A stretch of 64,000 nt of DNA, taken from contig NZ_CDCE01000020.1 in NCBI RefSeq assembly GCF_000819805.1, positions 1-64,000 on the forward strand, written 5' to 3'. The stretch comes from Aeromonas diversa CDC 2478-85 (GTDB taxonomy: Bacteria > Pseudomonadota > Gammaproteobacteria > Enterobacterales > Aeromonadaceae). A model generated the notes under the pieces. That model was given only the letters and a program-made list of their open reading frames with translations, searched no databases and was not told where the DNA came from. A program made the translations under genes and the position numbers. How positions within the stretch are numbered: the first letter of the stretch is position 1; the number at the start of each line of letters is the position of its first letter. Of this stretch, positions 46,281-56,173 are shown in pieces.

Positions 46281-47581
46281 GGCAGTGACTGCTCCGTAGG
46301 TTCCGAGCGTCGGGTCGCCAGCACCTTGTCGATGCGCAGGCCGTCCATATCGACGATCTCCAGTTGCCATTGCTCCAGATTCAGCACCTCCCCGGTCCGG
46401 GGAATTCGGCCAAGCAGAAACATGATCAAACCGCTAAGGGTATGGTAGTGGTGTTTCTCCTCTTCCGGCAGGCGGGAGAGGGAGAGACTGTCTTTGAGTT
46501 CGGGCAGCGGGATCAGGCCATCGAGCAGCAAGCTGCCGTCGCCCCTGAGGACTACCCAGTTTTCGGTGTCATTGCGGTCGGTAAAGTCGCCGGCCAGAGC
46601 CTCCAGCAGATCGCGCTGGGTCACCAGTCCTTGCAGCTCGCCGTATTCGTCGACCACCAGGGCCAGGGGCTCGGCATTACCGCGGAAGTGGTTGAGCAGC
46701 TCGAAACCGTGCAGGGTCTCGGGCAGCAGGCTGCCCTGCTGCACCATGGCGCGCAGATCGATGGGGGTGCCCTGCACGAAGGCATCGAGCACCCGGGTGG
46801 CGTGCAGTATGCCCACCACGTTGGAGAGGGAGCCCTCGCACACCGGATAGTAGCTGTGCTGGTCGGCCGTCATGCGACGCAGGTTCTCCTCGACGGGCAG
46901 CTCCAGATCGAGGAAGTGGATGTCGCTGCGCGGCACCATGAGGGAGGAGAGGGTGCGCTGGTCGAGGCGAAACACGTTGCGCAGCATGCGATGCTCTTCA
47001 TCCTCGATGACCCCGGCCTCGGAGCCCTCCACCAGCATGGCGTGGATCTCCTCCTCGGTGACATTGTTGGCACCGTCCTGGCGTACTCGCAGCAGGCTCA
47101 GGGTGGCATGGGTCGATGCCGACAGCAGCCAGACGAAGGGGCGGGTCAGCATGGCCAGCCCCAGCATGGGGCGGGCGACCAGACAGGCGATGCGCTCGGC
47201 GCTGATCTGGCCTATCCGTTTCGGCACCAACTCGCCGATGACGATGGAGAGATAAGTCACCACCACCACCACGAAGACGGTGGCCACCATGGCGCTGGCG
47301 CGCTCGCCCATGCCCAACTCGGTGAGCCAGAGTGCGAGCGGCTTGGCCAGCACAGACTCCCCGTAGATACCGTTGAGCAGACCAATGCTGGTGATGCCGA
47401 TCTGCACCGCCGACAGGAAGTTGGTCGGATCCTCGGCCAGACGCAGCGCGATGCGAGCGCCGCCGCTTCCCCCTTCTGCCAATTTGGCGAGGCGGGCCTT
47501 GCGGGCGGTGACGATGGCGATTTCCGACATGGCGAAGAGGCCGTTGAGCAGGATCAATCCGATGAGGATCAATAATTCCAT
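46277..47581 (-). CDS. CNNM/CBS-domain transporter-like protein (hemolysin C family)
   Basis: 434 residues. A CNNM membrane domain (about 1-190, four hydrophobic segments, GELVPKRIG) is followed by two CBS domains (about 205-330) and a C-terminal CorC_HlyC domain (about 345-425). Family members move or sense magnesium or other divalent ions. The label hemolysin is historical. Same strand and operon as the DedA gene. Confidence 0.9.
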   Translation of the reverse strand: MELLILIGLILLNGLFAMSEIAIVTARKARLAKLAEGGSGGARIALRLAEDPTNFLSAVQIGITSIGLLNGIYGESVLAKPLALWLTELGMGERASAMVATVFVVVVVTYLSIVIGELVPKRIGQISAERIACLVARPMLGLAMLTRPFVWLLSASTHATLSLLRVRQDGANNVTEEEIHAMLVEGSEAGVIEDEEHRMLRNVFRLDQRTLSSLMVPRSDIHFLDLELPVEENLRRMTADQHSYYPVCEGSLSNVVGILHATRVLDAFVQGTPIDLRAMVQQGSLLPETLHGFELLNHFRGNAEPLALVVDEYGELQGLVTQRDLLEALAGDFTDRNDTENWVVLRGDGSLLLDGLIPLPELKDSLSLSRLPEEEKHHYHTLSGLIMFLLGRIPRTGEVLNLEQWQLEIVDMDGLRIDKVLATRRSEPTEQSLP

Positions 47582-47706
47582 AGGGGTGTGACAGTTCCTG
47601 TATCGAAGCGCGTTGGCATTCTAATGAATTTGGGGGGATTGCGCTTGTAAAACCTGCCTCGGCAGGGGGATCGCCATCATGGAACTGTGATCCTGTACCG
47701 CAAATG

Positions 47707-47730
47707 AAAAGCCCCCTGCGAGCAGGGGGC
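47707..47730 (-). terminator. intrinsic terminator after valS
   Basis: GCCCCCTGC and GCAGGGGGC (47711-47730) form the stem; on the minus strand it is followed by TTTTCATTT. Confidence 0.8.
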
Positions 47731-47745
47731 TTGGTATCAGGAGCC

Positions 47746-50598
47746 TTACAGGGCGGCGATTTCCGCCTGCTGGGCTTCCAGCTTGACCAGCTGGCCGCGG
47801 TAGTCGGCGAGCTTCTCGCGCTCCTTGGCGATGACCGCCTCGGGGGCCTTGGCGACGAAGCCTTCGTTGCCGAGCTTGCCTTCGATGCGGCCGCACTCGC
47901 CGGAGAGCTTGGCGATCTCCTTGGCCAGGCGGGCCAGTTCGGCCTCCTTGTCGATGAGGCCGGCCATGGGGATCAGCAGCTCGGTGTCACCCACCAGCTT
48001 CTTGACCGACAGGGGGGCGGCTTCGCCATCGACCAGCACGCGGATCGAGGCGAGCTTGGCCAGGGTCTTGAGGAAGGTCTCGTTGTCGGCGGCGCGCTGG
48101 GCATCCACGGCGTTGCAGACCAGCAGCACCTCGAGCGGTACGCTCGGGGCCACGTTCATCTCGGCGCGGATGTTGCGAATGCCGACGATGAACTCCTTCA
48201 CCCACTCTTGGTCGGCCAGGGCGGCGTCGTCCACCTTGGCGGCGTCGAATGCCGGGAAGGCCTGCACCATGATGGTGTCGGCCTGGATGCCGGCCAGCGG
48301 GGCCACCGACTTCCAGATGGTCTCGGTGATGAACGGGATGATCGGGTGGGCCAGACGCAGCAGGGTTTCCAGCACGTTGACCAGGGTGTGGCGGGTGGCG
48401 CGCTGCTCGGCCTCGGAGCCGTTCCACAGCACCGGCTTGGTCAGCTCCAGGTACCAGTCGCAGAACTGGTTCCAGATGAACTCATAAAGCACGCCGGCGG
48501 CCATGTCGAAGCGGTAGGTATCCAGTGCGGTGCGGAAATCGCGCACGGCCAGCTGCAGCTGGGACTGGATCCAGCGATCCGCCAGGCTGAACTGCATCTC
48601 ACCGCCATTCAGGCCGCAATCCTGCTCCTCGGTGTTCATCAGCACGTAGCGCGACGCGTTCCACAGCTTGTTGCAGAAGTTGCGATAGCCATCCAGGCGC
48701 TTCATGTCCCAGTTGATGTCGCGGCCGGTGGAGGCCAGCGCCGCCAGGGTGAAGCGCAGGGCGTCGGTGCCGTGGGCCTCGATCCCTTCCGGGAACTGCT
48801 TGGCGGTGCGCTTGCCGATCTTCTCGGCCATCTGCGGCTGCATCATGTTGCCGGTGCGCTTCTCCAGCAGATCGTCCAGAGAGATGCCGTCGATCATGTC
48901 GAGGGGATCGAGCACGTTGCCCTTGGACTTGGACATCTTCTGGCCTTCCTCGTCGCGGATGAGGCCAGTGATGTAGACGGTCTTGAACGGCACTTGCGGC
49001 TGGCCGTCGTCGTCCTTGATGAAGTACATGGTCATCATGATCATCCGGGCGATCCAGAAGAAGATGATGTCGAAGCCGCTCATCAGCACGTCGGTCGGGT
49101 GGAAGGTCTTGAGGGCCTCGGTCTTCTCAGGCCAGCCCAGGGTGGAGAAGGTCCACAGGGCGGAGCTGAACCAGGTGTCGAGCACGTCGTCGTCCTGGCG
49201 CAGCACGGTGACCGCCGGGATGCTGTGCTTGGCACGGACTTCGTCCTCGCTGCGGCCCACGTAGACGTTGCCGGACTCGTCATACCAGGCCGGGATGCGG
49301 TGACCCCACCACAGCTGGCGAGAGACGCACCAGTCCTGAATGTCGCGCATCCAGGAGAAGTACATGTTCTCATATTGCTTGGGCACGAACTGGATGCGGC
49401 CATCTTCCACGGCGGCGATGGCGTCTTTGGCCAGGGGGGCGACGCGCACGTACCATTGGTCGGTCAGCATCGGCTCGATGGGCACGCCACCGCGATCACC
49501 GTACGGCTGTTGCAGCACGTGATCCTTGATTTCTGCCAGCAGGCCCAGCTCGTCGAGCTTGGCCACGATGGCCTTACGGGCGGCGAAGCGCTCGAGGCCG
49601 GCGAACTCGCCCGGCAGGGCGCCGTCGTAGGCGTCACAGACGTTGCCTTCACTGTCGAACACCTCGGCGGTGGCACGCACGTGGGCGTCCAGGGTGAAGA
49701 TGTTGATCATCGGCAGGCTGTGGCGCTTGCCGACCTGGTTATCGTTGAAGTCGTGGGCCGGGGTGATCTTCACGCAGCCGGTGCCCTTCTCCATGTCGGC
49801 GTGCTCGTCGGCGACGATGGGGATCAGGCGGTTCACCAGCGGCAGCAGGATGTGCTGGCCGATCAGCGCCTTGTAACGGGGGTCTTCCGGGTTCACGGCG
49901 ACCGCGGTGTCACCCAGCATGGTTTCCGGGCGAGTGGTGGCGACGATCAGGTGATCCTGGCCATCGGCGGTCTTGGCGCCGTTGGCGAGCGGGTAGCGCA
50001 GGTGCCACATGTGGCCCTTCACTTCCTTGTTTTCCACTTCCAGATCGGAGATGGCGGTGCCGAGCTTGGGATCCCAGTTCACCAGGCGCTTGCCGCGGTA
50101 CATCAGGCCATCTTCGTAGAGGCGCACGAACACTTCCTGCACCGCCTTGGAGAGGCCCGGATCCATGGTGAAACGCTCGCGCTCCCAATCCACGGAGTCG
50201 CCGAGGCGACGCATCTGACGGGTGATGGTGCCGCCAGACTCTTCCTTCCACTGCCAAATCTTGTCGATGAAGGCGTCACGGCCGTAGTCGTGGCGACTCT
50301 TGCCCTCTTCGGCGGCGATCTTGCGCTCCACCACCATCTGGGTGGCGATACCGGCGTGGTCGGTACCGGACTGCCACAGGGTGTTCTTGCCCTGCATGCG
50401 GTTGTAGCGGATCAGGGTGTCCATCAGGGTCTGCTGGAAGGCGTGTCCCATGTGCAGGCTGCCGGTGACGTTCGGCGGCGGAATCATGATGCAGAAGGAT
50501 TCCTTGCTGGTGTCGCCGTGGGGTTTGAAGTAACCCTGGGACTCCCAGTGCTGATAGAGCGCCTGCTCGATGGCGTTGTGGTTGAAGGTCTTTTCCAT
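47746..50598 (-). CDS. valS: valyl-tRNA synthetase
   Basis: 950 residues, class I synthetase. HIGH-type motif [11 protein letters not shown] (about 45), CP1 editing domain in the middle, KMSKS motif QKMSKSKGN (about 554), and a C-terminal coiled coil (about 880-950, rich in Glu/Lys/Leu). It charges tRNA-Val and edits mischarged Thr. Third gene of pepA-holC-valS, as in E. coli. Confidence 0.98.
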   Translation of the reverse strand: MEKTFNHNAIEQALYQHWESQGYFKPHGDTSKESFCIMIPPPNVTGSLHMGHAFQQTLMDTLIRYNRMQGKNTLWQSGTDHAGIATQMVVERKIAAEEGKSRHDYGRDAFIDKIWQWKEESGGTITRQMRRLGDSVDWERERFTMDPGLSKAVQEVFVRLYEDGLMYRGKRLVNWDPKLGTAISDLEVENKEVKGHMWHLRYPLANGAKTADGQDHLIVATTRPETMLGDTAVAVNPEDPRYKALIGQHILLPLVNRLIPIVADEHADMEKGTGCVKITPAHDFNDNQVGKRHSLPMINIFTLDAHVRATAEVFDSEGNVCDAYDGALPGEFAGLERFAARKAIVAKLDELGLLAEIKDHVLQQPYGDRGGVPIEPMLTDQWYVRVAPLAKDAIAAVEDGRIQFVPKQYENMYFSWMRDIQDWCVSRQLWWGHRIPAWYDESGNVYVGRSEDEVRAKHSIPAVTVLRQDDDVLDTWFSSALWTFSTLGWPEKTEALKTFHPTDVLMSGFDIIFFWIARMIMMTMYFIKDDDGQPQVPFKTVYITGLIRDEEGQKMSKSKGNVLDPLDMIDGISLDDLLEKRTGNMMQPQMAEKIGKRTAKQFPEGIEAHGTDALRFTLAALASTGRDINWDMKRLDGYRNFCNKLWNASRYVLMNTEEQDCGLNGGEMQFSLADRWIQSQLQLAVRDFRTALDTYRFDMAAGVLYEFIWNQFCDWYLELTKPVLWNGSEAEQRATRHTLVNVLETLLRLAHPIIPFITETIWKSVAPLAGIQADTIMVQAFPAFDAAKVDDAALADQEWVKEFIVGIRNIRAEMNVAPSVPLEVLLVCNAVDAQRAADNETFLKTLAKLASIRVLVDGEAAPLSVKKLVGDTELLIPMAGLIDKEAELARLAKEIAKLSGECGRIEGKLGNEGFVAKAPEAVIAKEREKLADYRGQLVKLEAQQAEIAAL

Positions 50599-50637
50599 GG
50601 TGTCGCTGTTTTCCGAAGAATCTAAAAGGGGTGGCAG

Positions 50638-51057
50638 TCAGGAGGCGGCAGACGGGAGCTCGAGCGTCTCGAGCACATGCCCCGCCTGACGATAAGCCTT
50701 GTAGCGTGCGCGGGCCTGCTGCTTGTCGCTCTCGTTAGTGGGGACAAAATCTACCACTTGAGCGAACTCTCCTGCAAACAAAGGTGTGTCGTCAGTCAGG
50801 TTAATCAGCCGGGCGTAGCGGCGGCGCGGCGGCTGGTGGCCGATCTCGACCTGGGCCTGACCGCTCTCCTCCTGCAACTGGTGGGGCACGAAGCGGTCGG
50901 CCGGCAGTTGCCAGAGGCGCTCGTCCAGGCGCAGGGCCTGGGCCTGGTCGCGGCACAGGCAATAGACGTGGCCTTCGCGCCAGTAGTCGGCCACCAGCTG
51001 GCAGGCCAGCGCTTCCCGGTCATCGTCCTGCATCAGATAGAAGGTCACTTGGCTCAT
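50638..51057 (-). CDS. holC: DNA polymerase III chi subunit
   Basis: 139 residues starting MSQVTFYLMQ. The fold markers are CRDQAQALRLDERLWQLP, RFVPHQL and VVDFVPTNE. Chi links the clamp loader to SSB. GAGGAG is upstream of the ATG. It is 40 bp upstream of valS and separated from pepA by a hairpin with a T-run. Confidence 0.95.
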   Translation of the reverse strand: MSQVTFYLMQDDDREALACQLVADYWREGHVYCLCRDQAQALRLDERLWQLPADRFVPHQLQEESGQAQVEIGHQPPRRRYARLINLTDDTPLFAGEFAQVVDFVPTNESDKQQARARYKAYRQAGHVLETLELPSAAS

Positions 51058-51081
51058 GCCGCTCTCCTCGAGGCCATCTAA

Positions 51082-51113
51082 TAAAACAAGGAAGAGGGGG
51101 CGCCTCTTCCTTG
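51082..51113 (-). terminator. terminator/attenuator between pepA and holC
   Basis: On the minus strand CAAGGAAGAGG pairs with CCTCTTCCTTG (51113-51087), loop CGCCC, followed by TTTTATTA. Since holC begins only 25 bp later on the same strand, partial termination inside the operon is likely. Confidence 0.75.
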
Positions 51114-51139
51114 CACTGGGGTGAGTCACTCGCGACTCA

Positions 51140-52648
51140 TCAATCCTTGACTTCGATGTCCACGCCGGCCCGGTTCAGCAGGAACTGGGTCAGCAGCGGC
51201 ACCGGACGGCCGGTGGAGCCCTTGTCCTTGCCACTCTTCCAGGCGGTCCCGGCGATGTCCAGGTGCGCCCAGTTGTACTTCTTGGTGAAGCGCGACAGGA
51301 AGGCGGCGGCGGTGATGGTGCCGGCCGGACGGCCACCTAGGTTGGTCATGTCGGCGAACGGGCTCTCCAGCTGCTCCTGGTACTCGTCGAACAGGGGCAG
51401 ACGCCAGGCGCGATCGCCAGCCTGCTCCGAGGCATTGAGCAGCTCGGTGGCGAGCGGGTTGTGGTTGGCCAAGAGGCCCGAGGTGTGGTGGCCCAGGGCG
51501 ATGATGCAGGCACCGGTCAGGGTGGCCACGTCGATCACCGTCTCCGGCTCGAAGCGATCCACATAGGTGAGGGCATCGCACAGCACCAGGCGACCTTCCG
51601 CATCGGTGTTGAGCACCTCGATGGTCTGGCCGGACATGGAGGTGAGGATGTCACCGGGGCGGTAGGCGTTGCCACCGGGCATGTTTTCGCAACCGGCCAG
51701 CACGCCGATGACGTTGATCGGCAGTTGCAGCTCGGCCAGGGCGTGCATGGTACCGAGCACGGCGGCGGCGCCACCCATGTCGTACTTCATCTCGTCCATG
51801 CCGTCGGCCGGCTTGATGGAGATGCCGCCCGAATCGAAGGTGAGACCCTTGCCGACCAGCACGATGGGCTTGGCGTCCGGGTGGCCCTTGTATTCGATGA
51901 GGGCCATCATGGCTTCGTTCTCTGAGCCACGGGCCACCGCCAGGTAGGAGTTCATGCCGAGCTCGGCCATCTCCTGCTCACCGATCACCTTGGTGCTTAT
52001 GTTGGTGTAGGCGTCGGCCAGGCGGCGCGCCTGGGAAGCCAGATAAGCCGGGTTGCAGACGTTGGGCGGCATGTTGGCCACGTCGCGGCACACCTTGGTG
52101 CCACGGGCCACGGCCAGGCCGTGGGCGATCGCCTTCTCACCCACCGACAGCTCGCGGCGGGTCGGCACGTTGAACACCAGCTTGCGCAGGGGGCGGCGCG
52201 GCTCGGCCTTGTTGGTCTTGAACTGATCGAAGGTGTAGAGCCCACCCTTGGTGGCCTCGACCGCCTGACGAACCTTCCAGTAAGTATCGCGCCCCTTGAC
52301 GTGCAGCTCGGTCAGGAAGCAGACCGCTTCCATGGAGCCGGTTTCGTTGAGGGTGGTGATGGTCTTGTTGATGATCTGCTTGTACTGACGCTCGTCGAGT
52401 TCACGCTCCTTGCCGCAGCCCACCAGCAGTACACGTTCGCTCAGGACGCCCGGTACCTGGTGCAGCAGCAGCATCTGACCCGGTTTCCCTTCCAGATCTC
52501 CCCGGCGCAGCAACGAGCTGATATAACCGTCGCTGATCTTGTCCAGTTGCTCGGCAACCGGAGAGAGGCGACGCGGCTCGAAGACACCCACAACAACGCA
52601 GGCACTGCGCTGTTTCTCGGGACTGCCACTCTTAACACTGAACTCCAT
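51140..52648 (-). CDS. pepA: leucyl aminopeptidase PepA
   Basis: 502 residues from the ATG matching E. coli ([13 protein letters not shown]); the frame extends 8 codons further without need. Active-site elements [14 protein letters not shown] (about 270) and the M17 signature [10 protein letters not shown] (about 350) are intact. It is a manganese or zinc exopeptidase; in E. coli it also binds DNA at carAB and cer sites. GTAGGAGAT precedes the start. Confidence 0.97.
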   Translation of the reverse strand: MEFSVKSGSPEKQRSACVVVGVFEPRRLSPVAEQLDKISDGYISSLLRRGDLEGKPGQMLLLHQVPGVLSERVLLVGCGKERELDERQYKQIINKTITTLNETGSMEAVCFLTELHVKGRDTYWKVRQAVEATKGGLYTFDQFKTNKAEPRRPLRKLVFNVPTRRELSVGEKAIAHGLAVARGTKVCRDVANMPPNVCNPAYLASQARRLADAYTNISTKVIGEQEMAELGMNSYLAVARGSENEAMMALIEYKGHPDAKPIVLVGKGLTFDSGGISIKPADGMDEMKYDMGGAAAVLGTMHALAELQLPINVIGVLAGCENMPGGNAYRPGDILTSMSGQTIEVLNTDAEGRLVLCDALTYVDRFEPETVIDVATLTGACIIALGHHTSGLLANHNPLATELLNASEQAGDRAWRLPLFDEYQEQLESPFADMTNLGGRPAGTITAAAFLSRFTKKYNWAHLDIAGTAWKSGKDKGSTGRPVPLLTQFLLNRAGVDIEVKD

Positions 52649-52670
52649 GCAATCTCCTACATCTAAAGAC

Positions 52671-52703
52671 AAGCCCCCCCTTTTCAGGAATAATGGGGGG
52701 CTT
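52671..52703 (-). other. stem-loop in the pepA leader
   Basis: AAGCCCCCC (52671-52679) and GGGGGGCTT (52695-52703) form a perfect 9-bp GC-rich stem with a 15-nt loop, 23 bp upstream of pepA. On the minus strand the tail is GTCTTT. The remainder of the pepA/lptF divergent gap holds the promoters, including a TATACT around 52765. Confidence 0.5.
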
Positions 52704-52825
52704 ACTGGGGTCGAACAGGCGGAGCTTTACAGCCCGTGCCCCGCTGTCTAAATAGGCAAAAATCTATACTAGAGTCCTATTTTTCAGCCATTCGACCAAA
52801 AACACAAGTTTACGTGGGAATGAGT

Positions 52826-53935
52826 GTGATCGTATTCCGATATCTGTTCAAAGAGACGCTCAAGACGCAGCTTGCCGTGCTGTTCGTGCTGCTGCTGATC
52901 TTCGTCAGCCAGCAGTTCATCAAGATCATCTCCGATGCCGCCGAGGGCAGTGTGCCCACCCAGCTGGTGTCGACGCTGCTGTGGCTCAACCTGCCTAACA
53001 TGGCGCTGCTGATGCTGCCCATCAGCCTCTTTCTCGCCATCCTGTTTGCCCACGGACGCTTCTATGCCGAGAGTGAGCTGACCGTGATGCACGCGGTGGG
53101 GTTCAGCCACCGCTTCGTGATGCGTAACGCTCAGCTCCTGGCGCTGGTCACCGCCCTGGTGGCCATGGGCAACACTCTCTGGATCGCACCGATCGCCAAG
53201 GAGCGTGAATACCAGGTGATGGACCAGTTCAAGTCCGACCCCGGCATCTCTCTGTTGCAAGAGGGTCGCTTCATGGAGCTCGACAAGGGGCGGTCGGTGG
53301 CCTACATCCAGGAGCTCAACGGCCGTGGCACCGAGCTCGGCAAGATCTTCTTGCTGCAACACGGTGAGGGGAGCACGCCGCCGTCTCTGGTGGTGGCCGA
53401 TGTGGGTGAGGTGACCATCGACAAGGAGGGGCTGCAGTGGCTGACCCTCAAGGATGGCACCCGCTACGAGGGTGACTTCGGCGGCAAGGCATTTCGCATC
53501 TCCGACTTCGGCAGCTATGGGATAGTGCTGCGTCAGCGCGATCTCGAGACCTCACAGCGCAAGTCGAGCGCCAAGCCGACCGACGAGCTGCTCGGTGGCG
53601 AGCTGGACAACGAGCTGATGGCCGAGTTGCAGTGGCGCCTCTCCCTGCCCCTCTCCATTCCTGTGCTCACCTTCCTGGTGGTGCCGCTGGCCCGGGTCAA
53701 TCCGAGACAGGGGCGCTATGCCAAGCTGCTGCCGGCGATCCTGCTCTATCTCTCCTACTTCCTGATGCTCAGCGCCGGCCGCTCGGCCATCGCCAGCGGC
53801 AGCCTGCCCCATTGGCCCGGCATGTTCCTGATCCCGCTCGCCTACCTGCTGTTCGTCGGTCTGCCCCTCAACCTGCAGGGGACGGCCTGGTGGAACGGTA
53901 CCAAGGTCAGGTTGCTGCAACGGGCCAAGGCCTGA
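52826..53935 (+). CDS. lptF: LPS export permease LptF
   Basis: 369 residues from GTG 52826, which aligns with the E. coli start (IVFRYLFKETLKTQLA) and has GGGA 6 bp upstream; an ATG at 52820 is the alternative. Six membrane helices flank a periplasmic beta-jellyroll domain (about 130-255). With LptG and LptB2 it extracts LPS from the inner membrane. Divergent from pepA, as in E. coli. Confidence 0.95.
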   Translation: MIVFRYLFKETLKTQLAVLFVLLLIFVSQQFIKIISDAAEGSVPTQLVSTLLWLNLPNMALLMLPISLFLAILFAHGRFYAESELTVMHAVGFSHRFVMRNAQLLALVTALVAMGNTLWIAPIAKEREYQVMDQFKSDPGISLLQEGRFMELDKGRSVAYIQELNGRGTELGKIFLLQHGEGSTPPSLVVADVGEVTIDKEGLQWLTLKDGTRYEGDFGGKAFRISDFGSYGIVLRQRDLETSQRKSSAKPTDELLGGELDNELMAELQWRLSLPLSIPVLTFLVVPLARVNPRQGRYAKLLPAILLYLSYFLMLSAGRSAIASGSLPHWPGMFLIPLAYLLFVGLPLNLQGTAWWNGTKVRLLQRAKA

Positions 53936-53952
53936 TGATTCCGAGGTATTGA

Positions 53953-55023
53953 ATGTTTGGCATTATCGATAGGTACATAGGCCGGGTCATCTTCATGTCG
54001 ATCCTGCTGGCAGAGTTGACCCTGGTGGGGCTGGCGGCGCTCATCAAGTATGTGGAGCAGCTCAAGGCAGTGGGTGAGGGTGACTACACCCTGCTCAAGG
54101 CGTTCTATTTCGTGATCCTCTCCATGCCCAAGGAGGCGGTCATGTTCTTCCCGCTAGCGGCTCTGCTCGGCGGTCTCATCGGCCTCGGCCAGCTGGCGAC
54201 CAGCTCGGAGCTGGTGGTGATGCAGGCGGCCGGTCGTTCCCGCCTCAGCATAGTGCTGGCGGCGCTCAAGACGGCCATCCCCCTGATGCTGGTGGTGACT
54301 ATGGTGGGCGAGTATGTGGCGCCCATCGCCAAGCGGGCCGCCGGCGACATCAAGGCGAGCGCCCTCTCCGAGGGGCGTTTGACCCTCTCCGCCTACGGTG
54401 TCTGGGCGCGGGATGGTCACGACTACGTCAACATCTCGGGGGTGCGTAACGACGGTTCACTGACCGGCATCACCCTCTATCGCTTCAACGGGGAGCGCAA
54501 GCTCATCGAGGTGGTGCAGGCCCAGGAGGGGCAGTTCGTGCAGCGCCACTGGGAGCTCAAGTCGGTGGCGGTCACCCGCTTCGACGATCCCGCCCGCATC
54601 ACCCGGGAGAGCAGTGCCCTGATGGAGTGGCCTTCCGAGCTGACCCCCAAGGAGCTCGGCGTGGTCAGTATCGACCCGGAGAACCTCTCGGTGGGCGGCC
54701 TGATGGACTACATCGGCTATCTCAAGGCCAACCAGCAGGATGCCGGGCGCTACCAGCTGGAGATGTGGCGCAAGCTGCTCTCACCTTTCTCGGTCGTGGC
54801 CATGATACTGCTCGCCTCTTCGTTCATCTTCGGGCCCCTGCGTTCGGTGAGCATGGGGGCGCGCATGCTGATGGGGATCGTCACCGGCTTCCTGGTCTAC
54901 GTGAGCGACCGCCTGTTTGGCCCCATCAGCCTGGTCTACTCGGTGCCGCCCATCATAGGCGCCATCGCACCCAGCCTGCTGTTTGGCGGCGGCGCGCTCT
55001 ACATACTGAGCCGCAAGCGCTGA
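53953..55023 (+). CDS. lptG: LPS export permease LptG
   Basis: 356 residues, same six-helix plus jellyroll layout as LptF: starts MFGIIDRYIGRVIFMS, with MPKEAVMFFPLAALLGGL and SPFSVVAMILLASSFIFGPLR. It pairs with LptF in the LPS transporter. It begins 17 bp after lptF. Confidence 0.96.
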   Translation: MFGIIDRYIGRVIFMSILLAELTLVGLAALIKYVEQLKAVGEGDYTLLKAFYFVILSMPKEAVMFFPLAALLGGLIGLGQLATSSELVVMQAAGRSRLSIVLAALKTAIPLMLVVTMVGEYVAPIAKRAAGDIKASALSEGRLTLSAYGVWARDGHDYVNISGVRNDGSLTGITLYRFNGERKLIEVVQAQEGQFVQRHWELKSVAVTRFDDPARITRESSALMEWPSELTPKELGVVSIDPENLSVGGLMDYIGYLKANQQDAGRYQLEMWRKLLSPFSVVAMILLASSFIFGPLRSVSMGARMLMGIVTGFLVYVSDRLFGPISLVYSVPPIIGAIAPSLLFGGGALYILSRKR

Positions 55024-55032
55024 GGCAACAAA

Positions 55033-55054
55033 AAGGGCACCGCAAGGTGCCCTT
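55033..55054. terminator. intrinsic terminator between lptG and the RDD gene
   Basis: AAGGGCACC/GGTGCCCTT with loop GCAA, preceded by an A-run, between convergent genes. Confidence 0.75.
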
Positions 55055-55064
55055 CGTCTATCCA

Positions 55065-55577
55065 TCAATCCCGATCGAGCAGGGCGCGATTCTCCCCCTT
55101 GCTCAGCACGATCACCTCGCACTCGGCCCAGATATCCTGAAAGGCGCGGGGGCTGAAGAGGGCCAGCAGGTTACCGAGGCCGAAGGCGGCGGTTGCCAGC
55201 CGGATCAGCGCCTGGGTAAAGCGAATGTGGCTGCCATCCTTGTTCTGGATACGCAGGCGCCAGGCGCGCATGCCGATCGTCTGGCCGCCGCGGACCCAGA
55301 ACCAGCAGTAGAAGCCGATGATGATCAGGGCCAGCCAGGCGGTGTAGAGCAGGCTGTGGGAGAGGAGATCGGCTACCTCTTGCCCCTCGGCCAGCCGTGC
55401 CCAGCCCAGCGCCAACGCGAGGTGTGCCACGCCAAAGCCGATGAAGCCACCGATGATGAGCAGGGAGAGGACGACCAGGCTGTCATAGAGCCAGGCGCCC
55501 ATACGGCGCAGAAAAGAGGCCGGCGGATGGTTGGGTGCCGGTGCCGGAGGGGGTGTTTTGGGGGTACGTTTGGCCAT
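55065..55577 (-). CDS. RDD-family membrane protein
   Basis: 170 residues. A Pro-rich basic N-terminus (about 1-20) is followed by the RDD domain: RRMGAWLYDSLVVLSLL, two further helices and GQTIGMRAWRLRI. The function is not established; some RDD proteins act as ion antiporters. A GGAAGGA-type site precedes the ATG at 55577. Confidence 0.88.
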   Translation of the reverse strand: MAKRTPKTPPPAPAPNHPPASFLRRMGAWLYDSLVVLSLLIIGGFIGFGVAHLALALGWARLAEGQEVADLLSHSLLYTAWLALIIIGFYCWFWVRGGQTIGMRAWRLRIQNKDGSHIRFTQALIRLATAAFGLGNLLALFSPRAFQDIWAECEVIVLSKGENRALLDRD

Positions 55578-55680
55578 GGAGGATTCCTTCCTGAGTGTCG
55601 GGGGCATTGTAGGGAGTGCGATGAGAGTCGGCAAGATGTTGAATAATTAGACAATCGCCGAGGTGTAGCAGAAAAAGAGC

Positions 55681-55708
55681 TTGCCTGCCCCAGAGCCATT
55701 CGTATAAT
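55681..55708 (+). promoter_or_regulatory. tRNA-Leu promoter
   Basis: TTGCCT (55681-55686), 16-bp spacer, perfect TATAAT (55703-55708), then a GC-rich start region (GCTCCC) resembling a stringent discriminator, 10 bp before the tRNA. Confidence 0.75.
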
Positions 55709-55718
55709 CGCTCCCACT

Positions 55719-55803
55719 GCCCGGGTGGCGAAATCGGTAGACGCAGCGGATTCAAAATCCGCCGGGTAAAACCGTGTCGGTTCGAGTCCGACCCCGGGCA
55801 CCA
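55719..55803 (+). tRNA. tRNA-Leu (CAA)
   Basis: 85 nt with encoded CCA and the long variable arm of class II tRNAs. Acceptor stem GCCCGGG/CCCGGGC; the anticodon arm GCGGA-TTCAAAA-TCCGC gives CAA, reading UUG; T loop GGTTCGAGTCC. It marks the left edge of the accessory region, a common site for integration. Confidence 0.97.
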
Positions 55804-55812
55804 CATTCCTGA

Positions 55813-55845
55813 CAAGGCCACTCATTCGAGTGGCCTTGTTGCTTT
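55813..55845 (+). terminator. tRNA-Leu terminator
   Basis: Perfect 11-bp stem CAAGGCCACTC/GAGTGGCCTTG with loop ATTC, then TTGCTTTT. Confidence 0.85.
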
Positions 55846-55858
55846 TCGAGGATACTGC

Positions 55859-55893
55859 CCCGTTTCCCGTTTCCCGTTTCCCGTTTCCCGCTT
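55859..55893. repeat. CCCGTTT tandem repeat
   Basis: Four perfect copies of the 7-mer CCCGTTT and a fifth with one change (CCCGCTT). It begins 14 bp after the end of the tRNA-Leu terminator and is non-coding. Confidence 0.9.
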
Positions 55894-55975
55894 CCTGCAT
55901 GCCCATTGCAAGGCATCCCAATCCCTGCGGGATTGCCGCTACGCGGGGTTTCGCCCGCCCTTCGGGCTGTGGCGA

Positions 55976-56173
55976 GTGACTTTTCTTTGCGTGGCCAAAG
56001 AAAAGTCACCAAAAGAAAGGCCCCCCCCCGCTTATTCGCCCGACGGTGTCGGATTCCTTCGCCTCACCCGCTTGTCCGACGGCACGCGCCGACGGGCCTT
56101 CCATGGTCCGCCGCCACTCGCTCGACATCCCTGTCTCGCGGCCTGGACAAGCCGCCTCGTCTCAGCGAATAAG
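55976..56173. repeat. GC-rich hairpin-forming repeat element
   Basis: A perfect 14-bp inverted repeat GTGACTTTTCTTTG/CAAAGAAAAGTCAC (55976-56009, 6-nt loop) is followed by AAAAGAAAGGC. A second, long-range inverted repeat CTTATTCGC (56031-56039) / GCGAATAAG (56165-56173), flanked by C-run and G-run, encloses about 125 bp of GC-rich DNA. From memory, similar segments recur between genes in many gammaproteobacteria, often mis-called as short proteins. The 55804-56346 gap therefore holds terminator, tandem repeat, this element and, after about 56250, the AT-rich promoter region of the next gene. No gene is seen in it. Confidence 0.65.

Noticed and set aside
46277-47581. CNNM/CBS protein as a hemolysin
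   Set aside because: The hemolysin label is historical; the domains are those of an ion transport or sensing protein.
47704-50625. 973-codon open frame opposite valS
   Set aside because: A shadow of a long GC-rich gene; valS is fully supported by its HIGH and KMSKS motifs.
55859-55893. CCCGTTT array as a CRISPR
   Set aside because: Units are 7 bp and directly abutting with no spacers; no cas genes are nearby.
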